Shown one piece after another: positions 8,807 to 20,576 of a DNA stretch of 64,000 nt. The position numbers and the translations under genes were made by a program. Every line of letters begins with the position of its first letter. The first letter of the stretch is position 1. Location of the stretch: positions 744,001 to 808,000 of the forward strand of contig NZ_CP035280.1 in the NCBI RefSeq assembly GCF_004103695.1, read 5' to 3'. Origin of the DNA: Clostridium sp. JN-9. Its GTDB lineage: Bacteria > Bacillota > Clostridia > Clostridiales > Clostridiaceae. The notes below the pieces were generated by a model that was not told the DNA's origin, ran no database searches, and was given only the letters and a program-made list of their open reading frames with translations.

Positions 8807-10831
8807 GTGTCAATAGAAAGAATGCTCATGGTAGATATGGTGGGGCACATTGATGATTTGGATATTATGGCTAAGAAAGTTGTAATTTCAGGATGCCTTC
8901 ACCCTGTAAGTGCACTTCAGGAAATTGAAGCCACAAACTTTACTATATCTACTACGGAGAATAATTTAGATGCTTTAGTGGATGTATGCTATATAAGACC
9001 ATATGTTGAAGAAAAAGACTATACAGCATTAAGCAGCACACTAAAAATAATAAAAAGCAGCAGTTATAATTTTAACAAGGGTGTAAGTACAGATGAGCTC
9101 ATATTAGATAACGATGAATTAGAAAAAGATATTAATGAAGTTGGAAGTTCCGTAATAAATCTTCATGATGCCTTAAATGCTAAAACAGCTGAAAAAAATG
9201 ATACAGAAAAGTATATTGAATATTTTAGTTACTTAAGCAGATTAGATTTTCCAATTGATGAATTCATCAATCTTAAAAATTTCAATTTTAGTATATACAG
9301 GGTATCAAAGGAAAACATGGTAAAGATTAAGGAGAATTATGAAAATATCCCTTCCATTATATATAAAATATATGAAGAAAACGAATGTAATATAATAATG
9401 GCATTTACTCCAGTATTATTAAAAGCAGAGGCAGATAGAATATTCAGATCTCTGAATTGTGAGGTACTGGACATTGACAGTGATTTTAAGGGAACTCCAA
9501 AATCCATAGTCAGCAATTTAAAGGAAAAGCTTATAGATATCAATAAAGAAATATCCAGCTTAAATGAAAAATTAGATTCTTTGGAAAAAGAAAATATGAA
9601 GAAAATAAAAATTCTTGATAAGAGCCTGGAACTTGAGCTGAAAGCATCAGAAATAAAATCAAATATGGCATGTACAAATGAATTTTTTTATCTTTGCGGA
9701 TGGATACCGGAAGATACATTGCAGAGGTTTAAAGACAGTCTTGGAGAAATTGCAGACAGGACTATAATAATTGAAAAAAGTGTAGATGAAATTCAAGATA
9801 AAAGTATGGTGCCTCCAACAAAAATGAAAAATAATGCTTTGGTCAGGCCTTTTGAATCAATGGTTGGAATGTATGGTATTCCATCCTATAATGAACTTGA
9901 TCCAACTACATTTTTAGGTATAAGCTATATGATTATGTTTGGAGCAATGTTTGGAGATCTTGGACAAGGACTTGTTTTTGTAATTGCAGGGCTTTTATTG
10001 AAGTATAAAGGAAGAAGGCCTAATTTTGGAGGGGTACTTTCAAGGCTTGGTGTAGCATCAAGTTTCTTTGGAGTTATGTATGGAAGCTTCTTTGGATTTG
10101 AAAATGTGATACCAGCTCTTGTGGTAAGGCCAATGGAAGATATTAAGGATATGCTTCTTTATGCAGTAGCCTTTGGCTGCGGCCTTTTAATAATTGGTTA
10201 CATTTACAACTTAATAAATAGCGCAAAGAGAAAAGACATTGAAAATGGAGTGTTTGGTAAAAATGGACTGGCAGGCTTAATATTTTATGTGTCTGCGCTT
10301 ATTTTTACTATAACTAAAGTCATGGGCATTAACACAATGCCAAACTCAGTTTGGATTACAATTTTCATTGTTCTTCTAGCTTTAATATTGCTTAAAGAGC
10401 CATTAACAAATATTATTCTGAAAAAAGAACCATTATATTCTGAAAGTAAACAGGATTATTTTATTGAGGAAGGTTTTGGAGTTATAGAAACTTTGCTCAG
10501 TATGTTTTCAAACACTGTGTCTTTTATAAGAGTTGGTGCATTTGCTCTTAACCATGTGGGATTGTTCGTGGCTTTTGCAGCACTGGCAAATATGATGAGT
10601 AACAGTGCTGGAAGCGCATTTATGTATGTGCTTGGTAATTTAATAATTATTGGGCTTGAGGGTCTGATAGTATTTATACAAGGGTTAAGGTTAGAGTACT
10701 ACGAGTTGTTCAGCAAATATTATGAAGGAGCTGGAGTAGCATTTAATCCTGTAAAGCTGTTTGACGAAACTTCCGATGTGGAAGTAAAAGTTTATAAAAA
10801 AATTATTACAAGTAAATTAGTAAACGAATAA
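8807..10831 (+). CDS. ntpI: V-type ATPase subunit I (stator 'a' subunit)
   Basis: 674 residues from GTG 8807, which follows GAGGTGG and gives the family-typical N-terminus (MSIERMLMVDMVGH). An in-frame ATG at 8768, right after the ntpC stop, has no SD and would add 13 residues. The N-terminal half is cytoplasmic and coiled-coil rich; from about residue 365 come about seven membrane helices. The last third contains the conserved FSNTVSFIRVGAFALNHVG segment, whose Arg is the stator arginine facing the c-ring glutamate. The protein forms the ion half-channels of the membrane sector. Confidence 0.92.
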   Translation: MSIERMLMVDMVGHIDDLDIMAKKVVISGCLHPVSALQEIEATNFTISTTENNLDALVDVCYIRPYVEEKDYTALSSTLKIIKSSSYNFNKGVSTDELILDNDELEKDINEVGSSVINLHDALNAKTAEKNDTEKYIEYFSYLSRLDFPIDEFINLKNFNFSIYRVSKENMVKIKENYENIPSIIYKIYEENECNIIMAFTPVLLKAEADRIFRSLNCEVLDIDSDFKGTPKSIVSNLKEKLIDINKEISSLNEKLDSLEKENMKKIKILDKSLELELKASEIKSNMACTNEFFYLCGWIPEDTLQRFKDSLGEIADRTIIIEKSVDEIQDKSMVPPTKMKNNALVRPFESMVGMYGIPSYNELDPTTFLGISYMIMFGAMFGDLGQGLVFVIAGLLLKYKGRRPNFGGVLSRLGVASSFFGVMYGSFFGFENVIPALVVRPMEDIKDMLLYAVAFGCGLLIIGYIYNLINSAKRKDIENGVFGKNGLAGLIFYVSALIFTITKVMGINTMPNSVWITIFIVLLALILLKEPLTNIILKKEPLYSESKQDYFIEEGFGVIETLLSMFSNTVSFIRVGAFALNHVGLFVAFAALANMMSNSAGSAFMYVLGNLIIIGLEGLIVFIQGLRLEYYELFSKYYEGAGVAFNPVKLFDETSDVEVKVYKKIITSKLVNE

Positions 10832-10846
10832 TAGGAGGATGTTAAT

Positions 10847-11281
10847 ATGATGTATATTATTTTATTAATTACTTTAGCAGTTGTGATCAGTACTATTACT
10901 TATGGATTTGTTGTTAGAGCCAAGGGGGATTTAAATGGTAAATCCAAAATAAGAAAAGCCTTAAAAATAAACTTAGCTTCCTTTATTCCTGTAATTGGAA
11001 CTATGATAATATTCTTCATTGCACCAGGAATCGTTCATGCAGCTGGTGCAGGTACTGCAAATTCATCTGCTGCAGGCCTTGGATATATAGGTGCAGCATT
11101 ATCTACAGGACTTGCTACAGTTGGTGCCGGATATGCTGTTGGAGCCGTTGGCTCATCAGCACTTGGAGCAATTTCAGAGGATCCTAAGTTACTTGGTAAA
11201 ACACTTATATATGTAGGACTTGGTGAAGGTATTGCCATATATGGCTTAATAATTTCAATTATGATTTTATCAAAACTTTAA
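10847..11281 (+). CDS. ntpK: V-type ATPase subunit K (membrane rotor proteolipid)
   Basis: 144 residues, four hydrophobic helices. Helices 3-4 form a classic glycine-rich c-subunit hairpin ending in YVGLGEGIAIYGLIISI with ion-binding Glu127. Helices 1-2 (residues about 1-23 and 45-67) are not glycine-rich and carry no acidic residue, so there is one carboxylate per four-helix unit, as in V-type rotors. The residue after Glu127 is Gly, and the Gln found in the E. hirae NtpK Na+ site is not evident, so proton coupling is more likely; this is inference. SD AGGAGG precedes ATG 10847. Confidence 0.92.
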   Translation: MMYIILLITLAVVISTITYGFVVRAKGDLNGKSKIRKALKINLASFIPVIGTMIIFFIAPGIVHAAGAGTANSSAAGLGYIGAALSTGLATVGAGYAVGAVGSSALGAISEDPKLLGKTLIYVGLGEGIAIYGLIISIMILSKL

Positions 11282-11311
11282 TAATTAGCCCTTTGAATGG
11301 GAGAGATTAAA

Positions 11312-11620
11312 ATGAAAGCATATTTTATAAGTGATAACAATGACAGCTTTGTAGGCTTAAAAATAGCAGGAATCAGAGGTATTGTATTACACGAAAGAAA
11401 ACAGGTTTTAGAAAAATTAGAAGAAATAAAAATGGACAATTCAATTGGAATTATTATATTGACTGAGAAGATATCCATGCTTGTTCCAGATGAGGTTAAA
11501 GAAATGAAGCTGAAAAAGCATGCACCATTAATTGTAGAAATACCCGATAGGCATGGCTCAATGAAGGGTGATGATTCAATAGTGAGGTATGTTAAGGAAT
11601 CAATTGGTTTAAAGATATGA
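11312..11620 (+). CDS. ntpG: V-type ATPase subunit F (E. hirae NtpG equivalent)
   Basis: 102 residues. The N-terminus MKAYFISDNNDSFVGLKIAGI is diagnostic for the Rossmann-like F subunit of the central stalk, which contacts subunit D and regulates rotation. The start is ATG 11312 with SD GGGAGAG six nt upstream; an upstream in-frame ATG (11297) has no SD. It sits between K and E. Confidence 0.9.
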   Translation: MKAYFISDNNDSFVGLKIAGIRGIVLHERKQVLEKLEEIKMDNSIGIIILTEKISMLVPDEVKEMKLKKHAPLIVEIPDRHGSMKGDDSIVRYVKESIGLKI

Positions 11621-11630
11621 GGTGATTTTT

Positions 11631-12242
11631 ATGACTACAATTGAAGATAAAATAAAACTGTTTTCTAAAATAGTATACGATAAAATTCAAAAAGAAGAAC
11701 AGGGAGAGATCGATAAATTTATTAAAGAAAAAGAAATCACTATTAAAAATGAAAAAGCTAAAATTCAAAATGAAGAAGATAAGGTAATAAAGGAAATAGA
11801 AAAAAAGGCAGAACTTAAAGCAAATGAAATTGTTGCTAAGGAAAAACTTATTAAGCAGCAGGAATTAATTAATTTAAAGGAAAATATTATTGAAAATATA
11901 ATGACCGAAATAAAGGATCAATTAGCTGAATATACAAAAACTCAGCAGTATTTTGACTATTTAAAAAAAGAAATACTAAATATACTGAATACTCTTCAGC
12001 CTGGTGAATACTATTTATTCTTAACTGAAAGAGATGTAAATAAATACAAGGACTCCTTAAATCCGATCTTATCAGATTATAATGGATTTAATGTTTTAAT
12101 TAAAACAAGCTCCGTGGATTTAATCGGAGGATTTATAATTGAAAACAGCAATGGAAAGGTAAGAATAGATAACAGCATTTTAGAAAAACTAGAGGAAAAT
12201 AAAGAAAGTGTTGGAGTTAAAGTAATGGAGACAGTGGCGTAG
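11631..12242 (+). CDS. ntpE: V-type ATPase subunit E (peripheral stalk)
   Basis: 203 residues: a long charged helix (about 1-105, Lys/Glu rich) followed by a small alpha/beta C-terminal domain ending in the conserved VDLIGGFIIENSNGKVRIDNS segment typical of subunit E. With the small coiled-coil subunit it forms the stator stalk. ATG 11631 follows GAGGTGA by five T's; an upstream in-frame GTG (11622) lies within that SD. Confidence 0.9.
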   Translation: MTTIEDKIKLFSKIVYDKIQKEEQGEIDKFIKEKEITIKNEKAKIQNEEDKVIKEIEKKAELKANEIVAKEKLIKQQELINLKENIIENIMTEIKDQLAEYTKTQQYFDYLKKEILNILNTLQPGEYYLFLTERDVNKYKDSLNPILSDYNGFNVLIKTSSVDLIGGFIIENSNGKVRIDNSILEKLEENKESVGVKVMETVA

Positions 12243-12254
12243 GGGAGTGATAAC

Positions 12255-14021
12255 ATGTCAGACAAGATTGGAACTATAATAGGAATAAATGGTCCCGTAA
12301 TTGAAGCAGACGGAATGAGCAGCTTTAAAATGAGAGAGATGGTCATGGTTGGAAACAAAAAGCTCATTGGTGAAATAATTATCCTTCAGGATGATCATGC
12401 TACAATACAGGTTTATGAGGAAACCTCAGGACTTAAGGTTGGAGAAAAGATAATTTCCACCGGAAGACCATTATCACTTAAATTAGGACCAGGAATTATA
12501 GGAAATATATTTGATGGTATTGAAAGACCTCTTGTGAAGATTAATGAAGAAAACTTTGGATATATACCTGAAGGTGTTGGATTGATTTCTCTGGATGAGA
12601 AGAAGCAATGGGATGTGGACATAATTGTTAAACAGGGACAGTTTCTAAAGGCTGGAGATTTTTACGCTGAGATTCAGGAAACTCCTTTGATAAAGCATAA
12701 ACTTATGATACCACCTGATGTACAGGGCACAGTTGTGAAGGCAAAGGAAAATGGCAAATATACCATTGATGATGTAGTGGTAGAGCTGGAAAACTCCGGT
12801 GAAAAATATAGTCTGCCTCTTTATCAGATGTGGCCTGTAAGAAAGCCCAGACCTGTTAAGAAAAGAAAGAGGATTGAGACACCTCTTATTACAGGGCAGA
12901 GAGTATTAGATACCTTTTTCCCTATAGCTAAGGGTGGAACCGTTGCTATTCCAGGTGGATTTGGTACAGGAAAAACCATGACTCAGCATCAGCTGGCAAA
13001 ATGGTCTGATGCAGATATAATTATTTATATAGGCTGTGGTGAAAGAGGAAATGAAATGACAGAGGTTCTGGAGGACTTTCCAAAGCTGTCAGATCCTAAA
13101 ACGGGAATGACTTTAATGAATAGAACAGTTTTAATTGCCAATACTTCCAATATGCCTGTGGCAGCCAGAGAGGCAAGTATATACACAGGTATTACCCTTG
13201 GAGAGTATTTTAGAGATATGGGTTACCATGTAGCAATAATGGCTGATTCAACTTCAAGATGGGCAGAAGCCTTAAGAGAAATTTCAGGAAGACTTGAAGA
13301 GATGCCTGCAGAAGAGGGCTATCCAGCTTATCTGCCTTCAAGAATTGCTGAATTTTATGAAAGAGCAGGTTATGTAGAAAATCTAAATGGTACAGATGGA
13401 TCTGTTACAGTTATAGGAGCAGTATCGCCAGCAGGAGGAGATTTTTCTGAACCAGTAACACAAAATACTAAAAGATTTGTCAGTGCATTTTTGAGCCTTG
13501 ATAAAAAACTTGCCTATGCAAGGCATTACCCTGCAATTAACTGGCTGTCCAGTTACAGTGGATACACTACTATGCTTAGAGACTGGTTTGAGGAAAACGT
13601 AGCTCCAGACTTTTTTGAACTTAGAGGAAAAATGCTTAAAATATTATTTGAAGAAAACAAACTCCAGGAAATAGTCAAGCTGGTTGGTGAAGATGTTCTG
13701 CCTGATGATCAGAGACTTATATTAGAGGTTGCCAAAATTCTTAAAGTTGGATTTTTGCAGCAAAATGCTTATCACAAGGAAGATACATTTGTACCGCTGG
13801 AAAAGCAGTATAAAATGCTTAAAACCATTGAAATATTTAATGATAATGCATATAAAGCAGTAAAATTAGGTGCTCCTATATCTACAATTAAAGACAAAGA
13901 TATTTTTGACCAGCTGTATAAAATGAAGTATAATATCCCAAATGATGATTTATCTGGACTAGACGAGCTTCAAAAGAATATAGTGGAATTTTATAGTAAA
14001 CTTTGTGAAAAGTATGCATAG
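12255..14021 (+). CDS. ntpA: V-type ATPase catalytic subunit A
   Basis: 588 residues, full length for the family. It has an N-terminal beta-barrel, the bulge/non-homologous region characteristic of subunit A (about 110-200), then the nucleotide-binding domain with Walker [12 protein letters not shown], the arm motif GCGERGNEM, Walker B-like [30 protein letters not shown] and the C-terminal helical domain. This is the ATP-hydrolysing subunit of the A3B3 head. SD GGGGAGTGATAAC precedes ATG 12255; the spacer from ntpE is 12 nt. Confidence 0.97.
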   Translation: MSDKIGTIIGINGPVIEADGMSSFKMREMVMVGNKKLIGEIIILQDDHATIQVYEETSGLKVGEKIISTGRPLSLKLGPGIIGNIFDGIERPLVKINEENFGYIPEGVGLISLDEKKQWDVDIIVKQGQFLKAGDFYAEIQETPLIKHKLMIPPDVQGTVVKAKENGKYTIDDVVVELENSGEKYSLPLYQMWPVRKPRPVKKRKRIETPLITGQRVLDTFFPIAKGGTVAIPGGFGTGKTMTQHQLAKWSDADIIIYIGCGERGNEMTEVLEDFPKLSDPKTGMTLMNRTVLIANTSNMPVAAREASIYTGITLGEYFRDMGYHVAIMADSTSRWAEALREISGRLEEMPAEEGYPAYLPSRIAEFYERAGYVENLNGTDGSVTVIGAVSPAGGDFSEPVTQNTKRFVSAFLSLDKKLAYARHYPAINWLSSYSGYTTMLRDWFEENVAPDFFELRGKMLKILFEENKLQEIVKLVGEDVLPDDQRLILEVAKILKVGFLQQNAYHKEDTFVPLEKQYKMLKTIEIFNDNAYKAVKLGAPISTIKDKDIFDQLYKMKYNIPNDDLSGLDELQKNIVEFYSKLCEKYA

Positions 14022-14032
14022 GGGGTGTTATC

Positions 14033-15412
14033 ATGAAAAAGCAATATTTAACTTTAGATAAAGTTCAGGGTCCTTTAATAATTTTATCTGATGTAAGCGA
14101 TGTATCTTATGATGAAATTGTTGATATAGTAATAGATGGTAAAGAAAGTAAAAAAGGAAAAGTAGTTCAAATTCAGGGCGATAAAGCAATAATTCAGGTA
14201 TTCGAACCTACTTCGGGTATTTCAGTTAAAAATGCAGCAGTTTCTTTTTCTGGTAAACCCTTGGAAATAGGACTTTCAAAGGATGTTTTAGGAAGAGAGT
14301 TTAATGGTATCGGAGAGCCAATAGATGGCGGAGGAGAAATATATAGCTCAAAAAAATATAATGTCAATGGAAGACCTATGAATCCTGTGGCAAGAAAATA
14401 CCCTAGGAATTTTATTCAAACAGGTATTTCATCCATAGATTGTTTAACTACATTAATCAGGGGACAAAAGCTGCCTATTTTCTCAGGCAATGGTATGCCT
14501 CATAATGAACTGGCAGCTCAGATAGTAAGACAGGCTAAGATAAGCGATGATGAGAACAGTAAATTTGCAGTGGTATTTGCTGCAATGGGTATAAAACACG
14601 ATGACGCTGATTTCTTTAGAAGAAGTTTTCAGGAAGCAGGTGTTCTTGAGAGAGTTGTAATGTATGTAAACCTGGCAGATGACCCAATAGTTGAAAGGAT
14701 AATTACTCCAAGGTGTGCTCTTACTGCTGCGGAATATTTAGCTTTTGAGGAAAATATGCATATACTTGTTATTATGACGGATATGACAAGCTACTGCGAA
14801 GCCTTAAGAGAATTGTCATCATCAAGAGAGGAAGTTCCAAGCAGAAAAGGATATCCAGGATATTTATATTCAGATTTGGCATCATTATATGAAAGGGCAG
14901 GAATGCTTCAGGGAGTAAACGGATCTATAACTCAAATCCCAATTTTAACAATGCCAAATGACGATATAACTCATCCTGTACCTGATTTAACAGGATATAT
15001 AACAGAGGGACAGATTGTTTTAAGCAGAGGAGTTTATCAGAGGAACATATATCCTCCTGTAAGTATACTGCCTTCATTATCAAGACTTATGAAAGATGGC
15101 ATAGGTGAAGGTTATACAAGAGAAGACCATGCAGAGGTATCAAACCAGATTTTTGCTTCATATTCCCATGTGCAGGATGTTATAGCTTTAGCACAGGTAA
15201 TAGGAGAAGATGAGCTTTCTGATGTGGATAGAGAATATATGGAATTTGGAAGGCAGTTTGAAGAGAGATTTTTAAAACAGGGTTATGACGAGGACAGGAG
15301 CATTGATGAAACTTTGGATTTAGCATGGGAGATGCTATCTATTCTGCCAAAATCTGAACTTGACAGAGTAAGCCCTGAAAGTCTGGAGAAGCATTACAGA
15401 GGTGATAAGTAA
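14033..15412 (+). CDS. ntpB: V-type ATPase non-catalytic subunit B
   Basis: 459 residues. The P-loop is replaced by [15 protein letters not shown], as expected in the regulatory B subunit. Conserved [13 protein letters not shown] and [26 protein letters not shown] segments identify it, and the latter holds family interface residues. It alternates with A in the head. The stop overlaps the ATG of ntpD (TAATG), implying translational coupling. Confidence 0.97.
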   Translation: MKKQYLTLDKVQGPLIILSDVSDVSYDEIVDIVIDGKESKKGKVVQIQGDKAIIQVFEPTSGISVKNAAVSFSGKPLEIGLSKDVLGREFNGIGEPIDGGGEIYSSKKYNVNGRPMNPVARKYPRNFIQTGISSIDCLTTLIRGQKLPIFSGNGMPHNELAAQIVRQAKISDDENSKFAVVFAAMGIKHDDADFFRRSFQEAGVLERVVMYVNLADDPIVERIITPRCALTAAEYLAFEENMHILVIMTDMTSYCEALRELSSSREEVPSRKGYPGYLYSDLASLYERAGMLQGVNGSITQIPILTMPNDDITHPVPDLTGYITEGQIVLSRGVYQRNIYPPVSILPSLSRLMKDGIGEGYTREDHAEVSNQIFASYSHVQDVIALAQVIGEDELSDVDREYMEFGRQFEERFLKQGYDEDRSIDETLDLAWEMLSILPKSELDRVSPESLEKHYRGDK

Positions 15413-16029
15413 TGGAAAATATCGCCCCTACAAAATCAAATTTAATGAGTGCACAAAATTCATTGGAGTTTTCTGTAAAAGGTTTTGAATTATTAGATAA
15501 AAAGAGAAATGTGCTCATTAGAGAAATGATGTCATATATGGGAAGGGCAGAGAAATTACAAAGCAGAATAAATGTTACATTTAAAGATGCTTATGATGCT
15601 TTAAGACAGGCTAATATTTCCATAGGAATTAATACTGTTGAAGATATTGCCATGTCAGTTCCTGAAGCTTCAGATTATTCTGTATTATTTAAAAGTGTAA
15701 TGGGGGTAGAGGTATCTCATGTTAACTTTGAAAAAAAGGATATTGAGCCAAAATACAGCTTTTACAGAAGCAATGCCACCATGGACCTGGCTTTTAAAAA
15801 ATTTAATGAAGTAAAGTACCTCATATATGAGCTGGCTGAGGTTGAAAATGCAGTATATAAATTAGCCGTGGAGGTTAAGAAAACGCAGAAAAGGGCTAAT
15901 GCGCTGGAAAATATACAAATACCTAAATTTAAGGTAATAGTGAAGGGAATAGGGGAAGTCCTTGAAGAAAAGGAAAGAGAAGACTTCTTCAGATTAAAAG
16001 TGGTTAAGAAGAAAAAGAACAGGAAATAA
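15412..16029 (+). CDS. ntpD: V-type ATPase subunit D (central shaft)
   Basis: 205 residues: N-terminal NIAPTKSNLMSAQNSLEFSVKGFELLDKKRN is the signature of subunit D, an antiparallel coiled coil that acts as the rotor axle inside A3B3. The C-terminal helix (VEVKKTQKRANALENIQIPKFK) is also conserved. Last gene of the operon; a terminator follows at 16125-16169. Confidence 0.95.
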   Translation: MENIAPTKSNLMSAQNSLEFSVKGFELLDKKRNVLIREMMSYMGRAEKLQSRINVTFKDAYDALRQANISIGINTVEDIAMSVPEASDYSVLFKSVMGVEVSHVNFEKKDIEPKYSFYRSNATMDLAFKKFNEVKYLIYELAEVENAVYKLAVEVKKTQKRANALENIQIPKFKVIVKGIGEVLEEKEREDFFRLKVVKKKKNRK

Positions 16030-16124
16030 CATAAAACTATTAATTTAGCCCATAGGATAAAATATCTTGTAAAAGTCAGCTAAAACTAAAGTTGATTTGT
16101 AGTAACATAAATTATATAATATAG

Positions 16125-16169
16125 TAACCATAATTTATTTTACATTATAATATTATGGTTATTTTTTTT
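16125..16169 (+). terminator. Terminator of the V-type ATPase operon
   Basis: 10-bp inverted repeat TAACCATAAT/ATTATGGTTA (arms 16125-16134 and 16152-16161), 17-nt loop, then a run of T. It lies about 95 nt after the ntpD stop. Confidence 0.75.
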
Positions 16170-16243
16170 ATTTTGTTGTATTATTATATAGTAAGTAATA
16201 TTAATTATTTGTATTGAGATTTTGGGGTTAAGGGTGAGAAATT

Positions 16244-19200
16244 ATGAAAAATTTATTTCACGTGGGACTGGATGTAGGGTCAACTACTGTAAAAATAGTT
16301 ATAAATGATAAAAATGATAAAACAATTTACAGTAAGTATCAAAGGCATTTTGCTGATATAAAAAACACTATAATCCAGCTTATATCAGAAGCATATAATA
16401 TAATTAAAGATCAGTATGTAACCATCATGGTAACAGGATCAGGCGGATTGTCTGTATCCAAGTGGATGAATATCTCATTTATACAGGAAGTAATAGCCTG
16501 CACAACTACTATAGAAAAATATATACCTGAAACAGATGTGGCTATTGAACTTGGTGGTGAGGATGCAAAAATAACATTTTTTGATGGCGATGGCGGTGTA
16601 GATCAAAGAATGAATGGAAGCTGTGCTGGTGGTACAGGTGCCTTCATAGATCAAATGGCTGCACTGCTGCAGACAGATGCTCAGGGAGTTAATGAACTGG
16701 CTAAAAGTCATAAAATGATTTATCCTATTGCTGCAAGATGCGGAGTATTTGCAAAAACGGATATTCAGCCTTTATTAAATGAAGGTGCAGCCAGAGAAGA
16801 TATTGCAGCTTCAGTGTTTCAGTCTGTAGTTAATCAGACTATCAGCGGACTTGCCTGCGGAAAAACCATTAAGGGTAACGTGGCATTCTTAGGAGGACCG
16901 TTGTATTTCATGTCAGAGCTTAGAAACAGATTTATAGAAACATTAAAGCTTACACCTGAGCAGGTTATTTTTCCTGAAAATTCACAGCTTTTTGTGGCTA
17001 TGGGAGCTGCTTTGGCATCTAAAAAAGAACAGGTAATTGAATTTAAATCATTAATTGATAAGATACCAACTCTGAGAGATGCTCATAGCGATGATATTCA
17101 AAGCGTAAGAGCATTATTTGAAAATGAACAGGAATTTTCGGAGTTTACCAAAAGACATGATAAATATAAGGTTAAAAAGGGACAATTATCTTCTGCAAAA
17201 GGAGGATGCTACTTAGGAATAGATGTGGGTTCTACTACTACAAAGGCAGTTATAGTAGATAAGGAAGGCACTTTGCTTTATTCATACTATGGAAGCAATG
17301 AGGGAAGTCCTTTAAAAGCTACTGTAAAAATATTGAAGGAAGTTTATAAATTGATGCCTAAGGAAGCTTATCTGGCAAATTCGGCAGTAACAGGCTATGG
17401 TGAAGCACTGGTAAAAGCCGCCCTCAATGTAGATATAGGAGAAGTGGAGACAGTAGCTCACTTCAAGGCAGCAGAATTTTTCCAGCCTGGTGTGGATTCT
17501 ATCCTAGACATAGGCGGACAGGATATGAAATATCTTAAGATAAAAGACGGTGTAATTGACAGCATAATGTTAAATGAAGCATGTTCTGCAGGCTGTGGCT
17601 CATTTATAGAAAACTTTGCAAATTCAATGAACATGCCTGTGCAGCAGTTTGCAAAAGAAGCATTGTTTGCAAAAAAACCCGTGGATTTAGGCTCCAGATG
17701 TACAGTATTTATGAACTCAAAAGTTAAACAGGCCCAAAAAGAAGGGGCAACTGTAGGAGATATATCTGCAGGACTATCATACTCAGTAATAAGAAATGCA
17801 CTGCAAAAGGTTATTAAAATCAGAAACCCAAAGGATATGGGGAAAAAGATAATAGTTCAGGGAGGCACTTTTTATAATGATGCCATTTTAAGAGCCTTTG
17901 AGCTTATATCTGAAAGAGAAGTTGTAAGACCTGATATAGCAGGACTTATGGGTGCCTTTGGAGCTGCAATAATTGCAAAAGAGGCTTCTAATCAGGAAAG
18001 CAGAAGTTCCATTGCTACCTTGGAGAAACTTGGCAAATTTAGTACCACTGTTACCATGAAAAGATGCGGCAAGTGCGGGAACAACTGTTTAATGACAATT
18101 AATAAATTTTCTGACGGCAGGGAATTTATATCAGGAAACAGATGTGAAAGAGGTCTTGGAAAGGAAATAACAAATTCAGATATTCCTAATTTATATGATT
18201 ACAAATATAAAAGAGTATTTAATTATATACCATTAAAAAAACAGGAAGCAAAAAGAGGAGTAGTAGGAATACCAAGGGTTTTAAACATTTATGACAATTA
18301 TCCTTTCTGGTTTACCTTCTTCACTAATTTGGGCTTTAGGGTGGAAATTTCACCAAGATCATCAAAGAATATATATAACCTTGGAATTGAAACAATTCCA
18401 TCTGAATCAGCTTGTTATCCTGCTAAACTGTCACATGGACATATAATGAGCTTAATAAACAGAAATGTAGATATAATATTTTATCCATGTATTCCTTATG
18501 AACAAAAGGAACAGGAGAAGGCAGACAACCATTATAACTGCCCAATTGTAACTTCATATCCTGAAGTTATTAAAAATAACATGGATATAATAAGAGAAAA
18601 AAATATAAAGTTCATGAATCCATTTCTGTCTTTAGATGATCCAGGAAGGCTAAAAAAGAGACTATATGAGGAATTTAGTGAATTTAATATAACTAAAAAG
18701 GAAATTAATAATGCAGTTGATCTTGCCTTTGCTGAGCTTGCAAATATGAAAAATGACATAAGGAGAAAAGGCGAAGAGGTAGTTAAGTATCTAAAGGATA
18801 ATAATAAAAAGGGTATTGTTTTAGCTGGAAGACCATATCATATTGATCCGGAAATAAACCACGGCATACCAAATTTAATTACTTCATTTGGTTTAGCGGT
18901 TTTAACAGAGGATTCTGTGGCACATTTAGGTGATGTGGAAAGACCATTAAGAGTAGTGGATCAATGGGCTTATCATTCCAGGCTGTATGCAGCTGCAAGC
19001 TTTGTAGCTAAACAAAAAAACCTTGAATTGATTCAGCTTAATTCCTTTGGCTGCGGTTTGGATGCAGTTACAACGGATCAGGTTCAGGAAATACTTAAGG
19101 CATACGATAAAGTTTATACTGTTCTAAAAATAGATGAAGGCAGCAATTTAGGTGCAATAAAAATAAGAATAAGATCTCTTCTGGCAGCTATGGATGAAAG

Positions 19201-20542
19201 GGATAAAAATGGCTTTGTGCCAACTAAAGTAATTAATGCACCTAAGAGGATTCTTTTTACAGAAGAAATGAGAAAACAACACACAATACTGGTGCCTCAA
19301 ATGTCTCCTATTCATTTTCAATTTATTGAGGAGGCATTGAAGTCCTGTGGCTATAATGTAGTAGTTCTTCCTTCTGTGGATAAGAATGCTGTAAATGAAG
19401 GCTTGAAATATGTAAACAATGATGCATGCTATCCTTCAATTATTGTTGTGGGTCAGATGATTGCAGCTTTGAAAAGCGGAAAGTACGACTTAAATAACAC
19501 TTCTGTGTTAATGTCTCAGACCGGCGGCGGATGCAGGGCTACAAACTACATTGGATTTTTAAGAAAGGCCTTAAAGGATGCAGGTTTTGGAAATGTTCCT
19601 GTTATATCTGTAAATACAGTAGGAATGGAGAAAAATCCAGGATTCAAGTTAACAATTGGTCTTGGAATAAAAAGCTTAATGGCTGTGATTTATGGTGATC
19701 TATTTATGAAAGTGCTTTACAAAGTCAGACCTTATGAGAAAATTAAGGGATCTGCAAATTTACTATATGAAAAATGGATCGAAAAATGTAAAGAAAATAT
19801 AAGAAATGAAAATCATAAAGAGTTCATAAGCAATATAAGAAGTATAATTCAAGAATTCGATGATCTTGAGATTAACAATGTAGAAAAGCCAAGGGTGGGA
19901 GTAGTTGGAGAAATACTTGTGAAATATCACCCTACAGCTAATAACGATATAGTTTCAGTAATTGAAAATGAAGGCGCTGAAGCTGTATTACCGGATCTTC
20001 TGGGATTTGTTCTGTATAGTGCCTATAATTATAACTTTAAATATAAATATTTGTCAGGTTCCAGAAAAGCAAAAGTAATTGGTAACATGGTGATTAAATT
20101 TATTGAGTATTATACCAGAGAAATGAACAGTGCATTAAGCAAGAGTAAAAGATTCGAACCATCTAAACCTATTGAAGAACTGGTAGATAAGGCTTCTAAA
20201 ATTGTATCAATAGGCAATCAGACTGGAGAGGGCTGGTTCCTCACAGCAGAGATGATAGAGCTTATTGAAAGCGGTACAAAAAATATACTATGTGTACAGC
20301 CCTTTGCCTGCCTTCCAAACCATGTCACAGGTAAAGGCATGATAAAAGAACTAAAGAGAAAATATCCAGGATCCAATATTGCTGCAATTGATTATGATCC
20401 AGGAGCATCTGAGGTAAATCAATTAAACAGGATTAAATTAATGCTATCAGTGGCATTTAAAGCACTGGAAAAGGATGATAAATTTGACCTGGAGGAAGCA
20501 CAAAACCAGGTTGCGGCAACAGACAGTAATAAAACATCATAA
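16244..20542 (+). CDS. Giant 2-hydroxyacyl-CoA dehydratase activase-type protein (double ASKHA, BcrAD/BadFG plus DUF2229)
   Basis: 1432 residues. Two ASKHA ATPase modules lie in tandem: [13 protein letters not shown] (about 6-18) with [15 protein letters not shown] and [10 protein letters not shown], and [15 protein letters not shown] (about 325) with [14 protein letters not shown] and SRCTVFMNS. The Cys in each pair matches the bridging Fe-S cysteines of HgdC-type activators. A Cys-rich segment (CGKCGNNC...GNRCERG, about 605-640) precedes a DUF2229 region, and the C-terminal ~450 residues resemble a dehydratase-like half. HgdC-type activators inject electrons into Fe-S dehydratases at the cost of ATP; this long class is widespread in clostridia without a known substrate. 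It is monocistronic, with its own terminator. Confidence 0.85.
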   Translation: MKNLFHVGLDVGSTTVKIVINDKNDKTIYSKYQRHFADIKNTIIQLISEAYNIIKDQYVTIMVTGSGGLSVSKWMNISFIQEVIACTTTIEKYIPETDVAIELGGEDAKITFFDGDGGVDQRMNGSCAGGTGAFIDQMAALLQTDAQGVNELAKSHKMIYPIAARCGVFAKTDIQPLLNEGAAREDIAASVFQSVVNQTISGLACGKTIKGNVAFLGGPLYFMSELRNRFIETLKLTPEQVIFPENSQLFVAMGAALASKKEQVIEFKSLIDKIPTLRDAHSDDIQSVRALFENEQEFSEFTKRHDKYKVKKGQLSSAKGGCYLGIDVGSTTTKAVIVDKEGTLLYSYYGSNEGSPLKATVKILKEVYKLMPKEAYLANSAVTGYGEALVKAALNVDIGEVETVAHFKAAEFFQPGVDSILDIGGQDMKYLKIKDGVIDSIMLNEACSAGCGSFIENFANSMNMPVQQFAKEALFAKKPVDLGSRCTVFMNSKVKQAQKEGATVGDISAGLSYSVIRNALQKVIKIRNPKDMGKKIIVQGGTFYNDAILRAFELISEREVVRPDIAGLMGAFGAAIIAKEASNQESRSSIATLEKLGKFSTTVTMKRCGKCGNNCLMTINKFSDGREFISGNRCERGLGKEITNSDIPNLYDYKYKRVFNYIPLKKQEAKRGVVGIPRVLNIYDNYPFWFTFFTNLGFRVEISPRSSKNIYNLGIETIPSESACYPAKLSHGHIMSLINRNVDIIFYPCIPYEQKEQEKADNHYNCPIVTSYPEVIKNNMDIIREKNIKFMNPFLSLDDPGRLKKRLYEEFSEFNITKKEINNAVDLAFAELANMKNDIRRKGEEVVKYLKDNNKKGIVLAGRPYHIDPEINHGIPNLITSFGLAVLTEDSVAHLGDVERPLRVVDQWAYHSRLYAAASFVAKQKNLELIQLNSFGCGLDAVTTDQVQEILKAYDKVYTVLKIDEGSNLGAIKIRIRSLLAAMDERDKNGFVPTKVINAPKRILFTEEMRKQHTILVPQMSPIHFQFIEEALKSCGYNVVVLPSVDKNAVNEGLKYVNNDACYPSIIVVGQMIAALKSGKYDLNNTSVLMSQTGGGCRATNYIGFLRKALKDAGFGNVPVISVNTVGMEKNPGFKLTIGLGIKSLMAVIYGDLFMKVLYKVRPYEKIKGSANLLYEKWIEKCKENIRNENHKEFISNIRSIIQEFDDLEINNVEKPRVGVVGEILVKYHPTANNDIVSVIENEGAEAVLPDLLGFVLYSAYNYNFKYKYLSGSRKAKVIGNMVIKFIEYYTREMNSALSKSKRFEPSKPIEELVDKASKIVSIGNQTGEGWFLTAEMIELIESGTKNILCVQPFACLPNHVTGKGMIKELKRKYPGSNIAAIDYDPGASEVNQLNRIKLMLSVAFKALEKDDKFDLEEAQNQVAATDSNKTS

Positions 20543-20566
20543 AAGAGGCCAGATGGCCTCTTTTTT
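20542..20566 (+). terminator. Terminator of the activase gene
   Basis: AAAGAGGCC/GGCCTCTTT stem (20542-20550, 20555-20563) with AGAT loop and a T-run, beginning at the last base of the CDS. Confidence 0.9.
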
Positions 20567-20576
20567 GATGTTTTAT

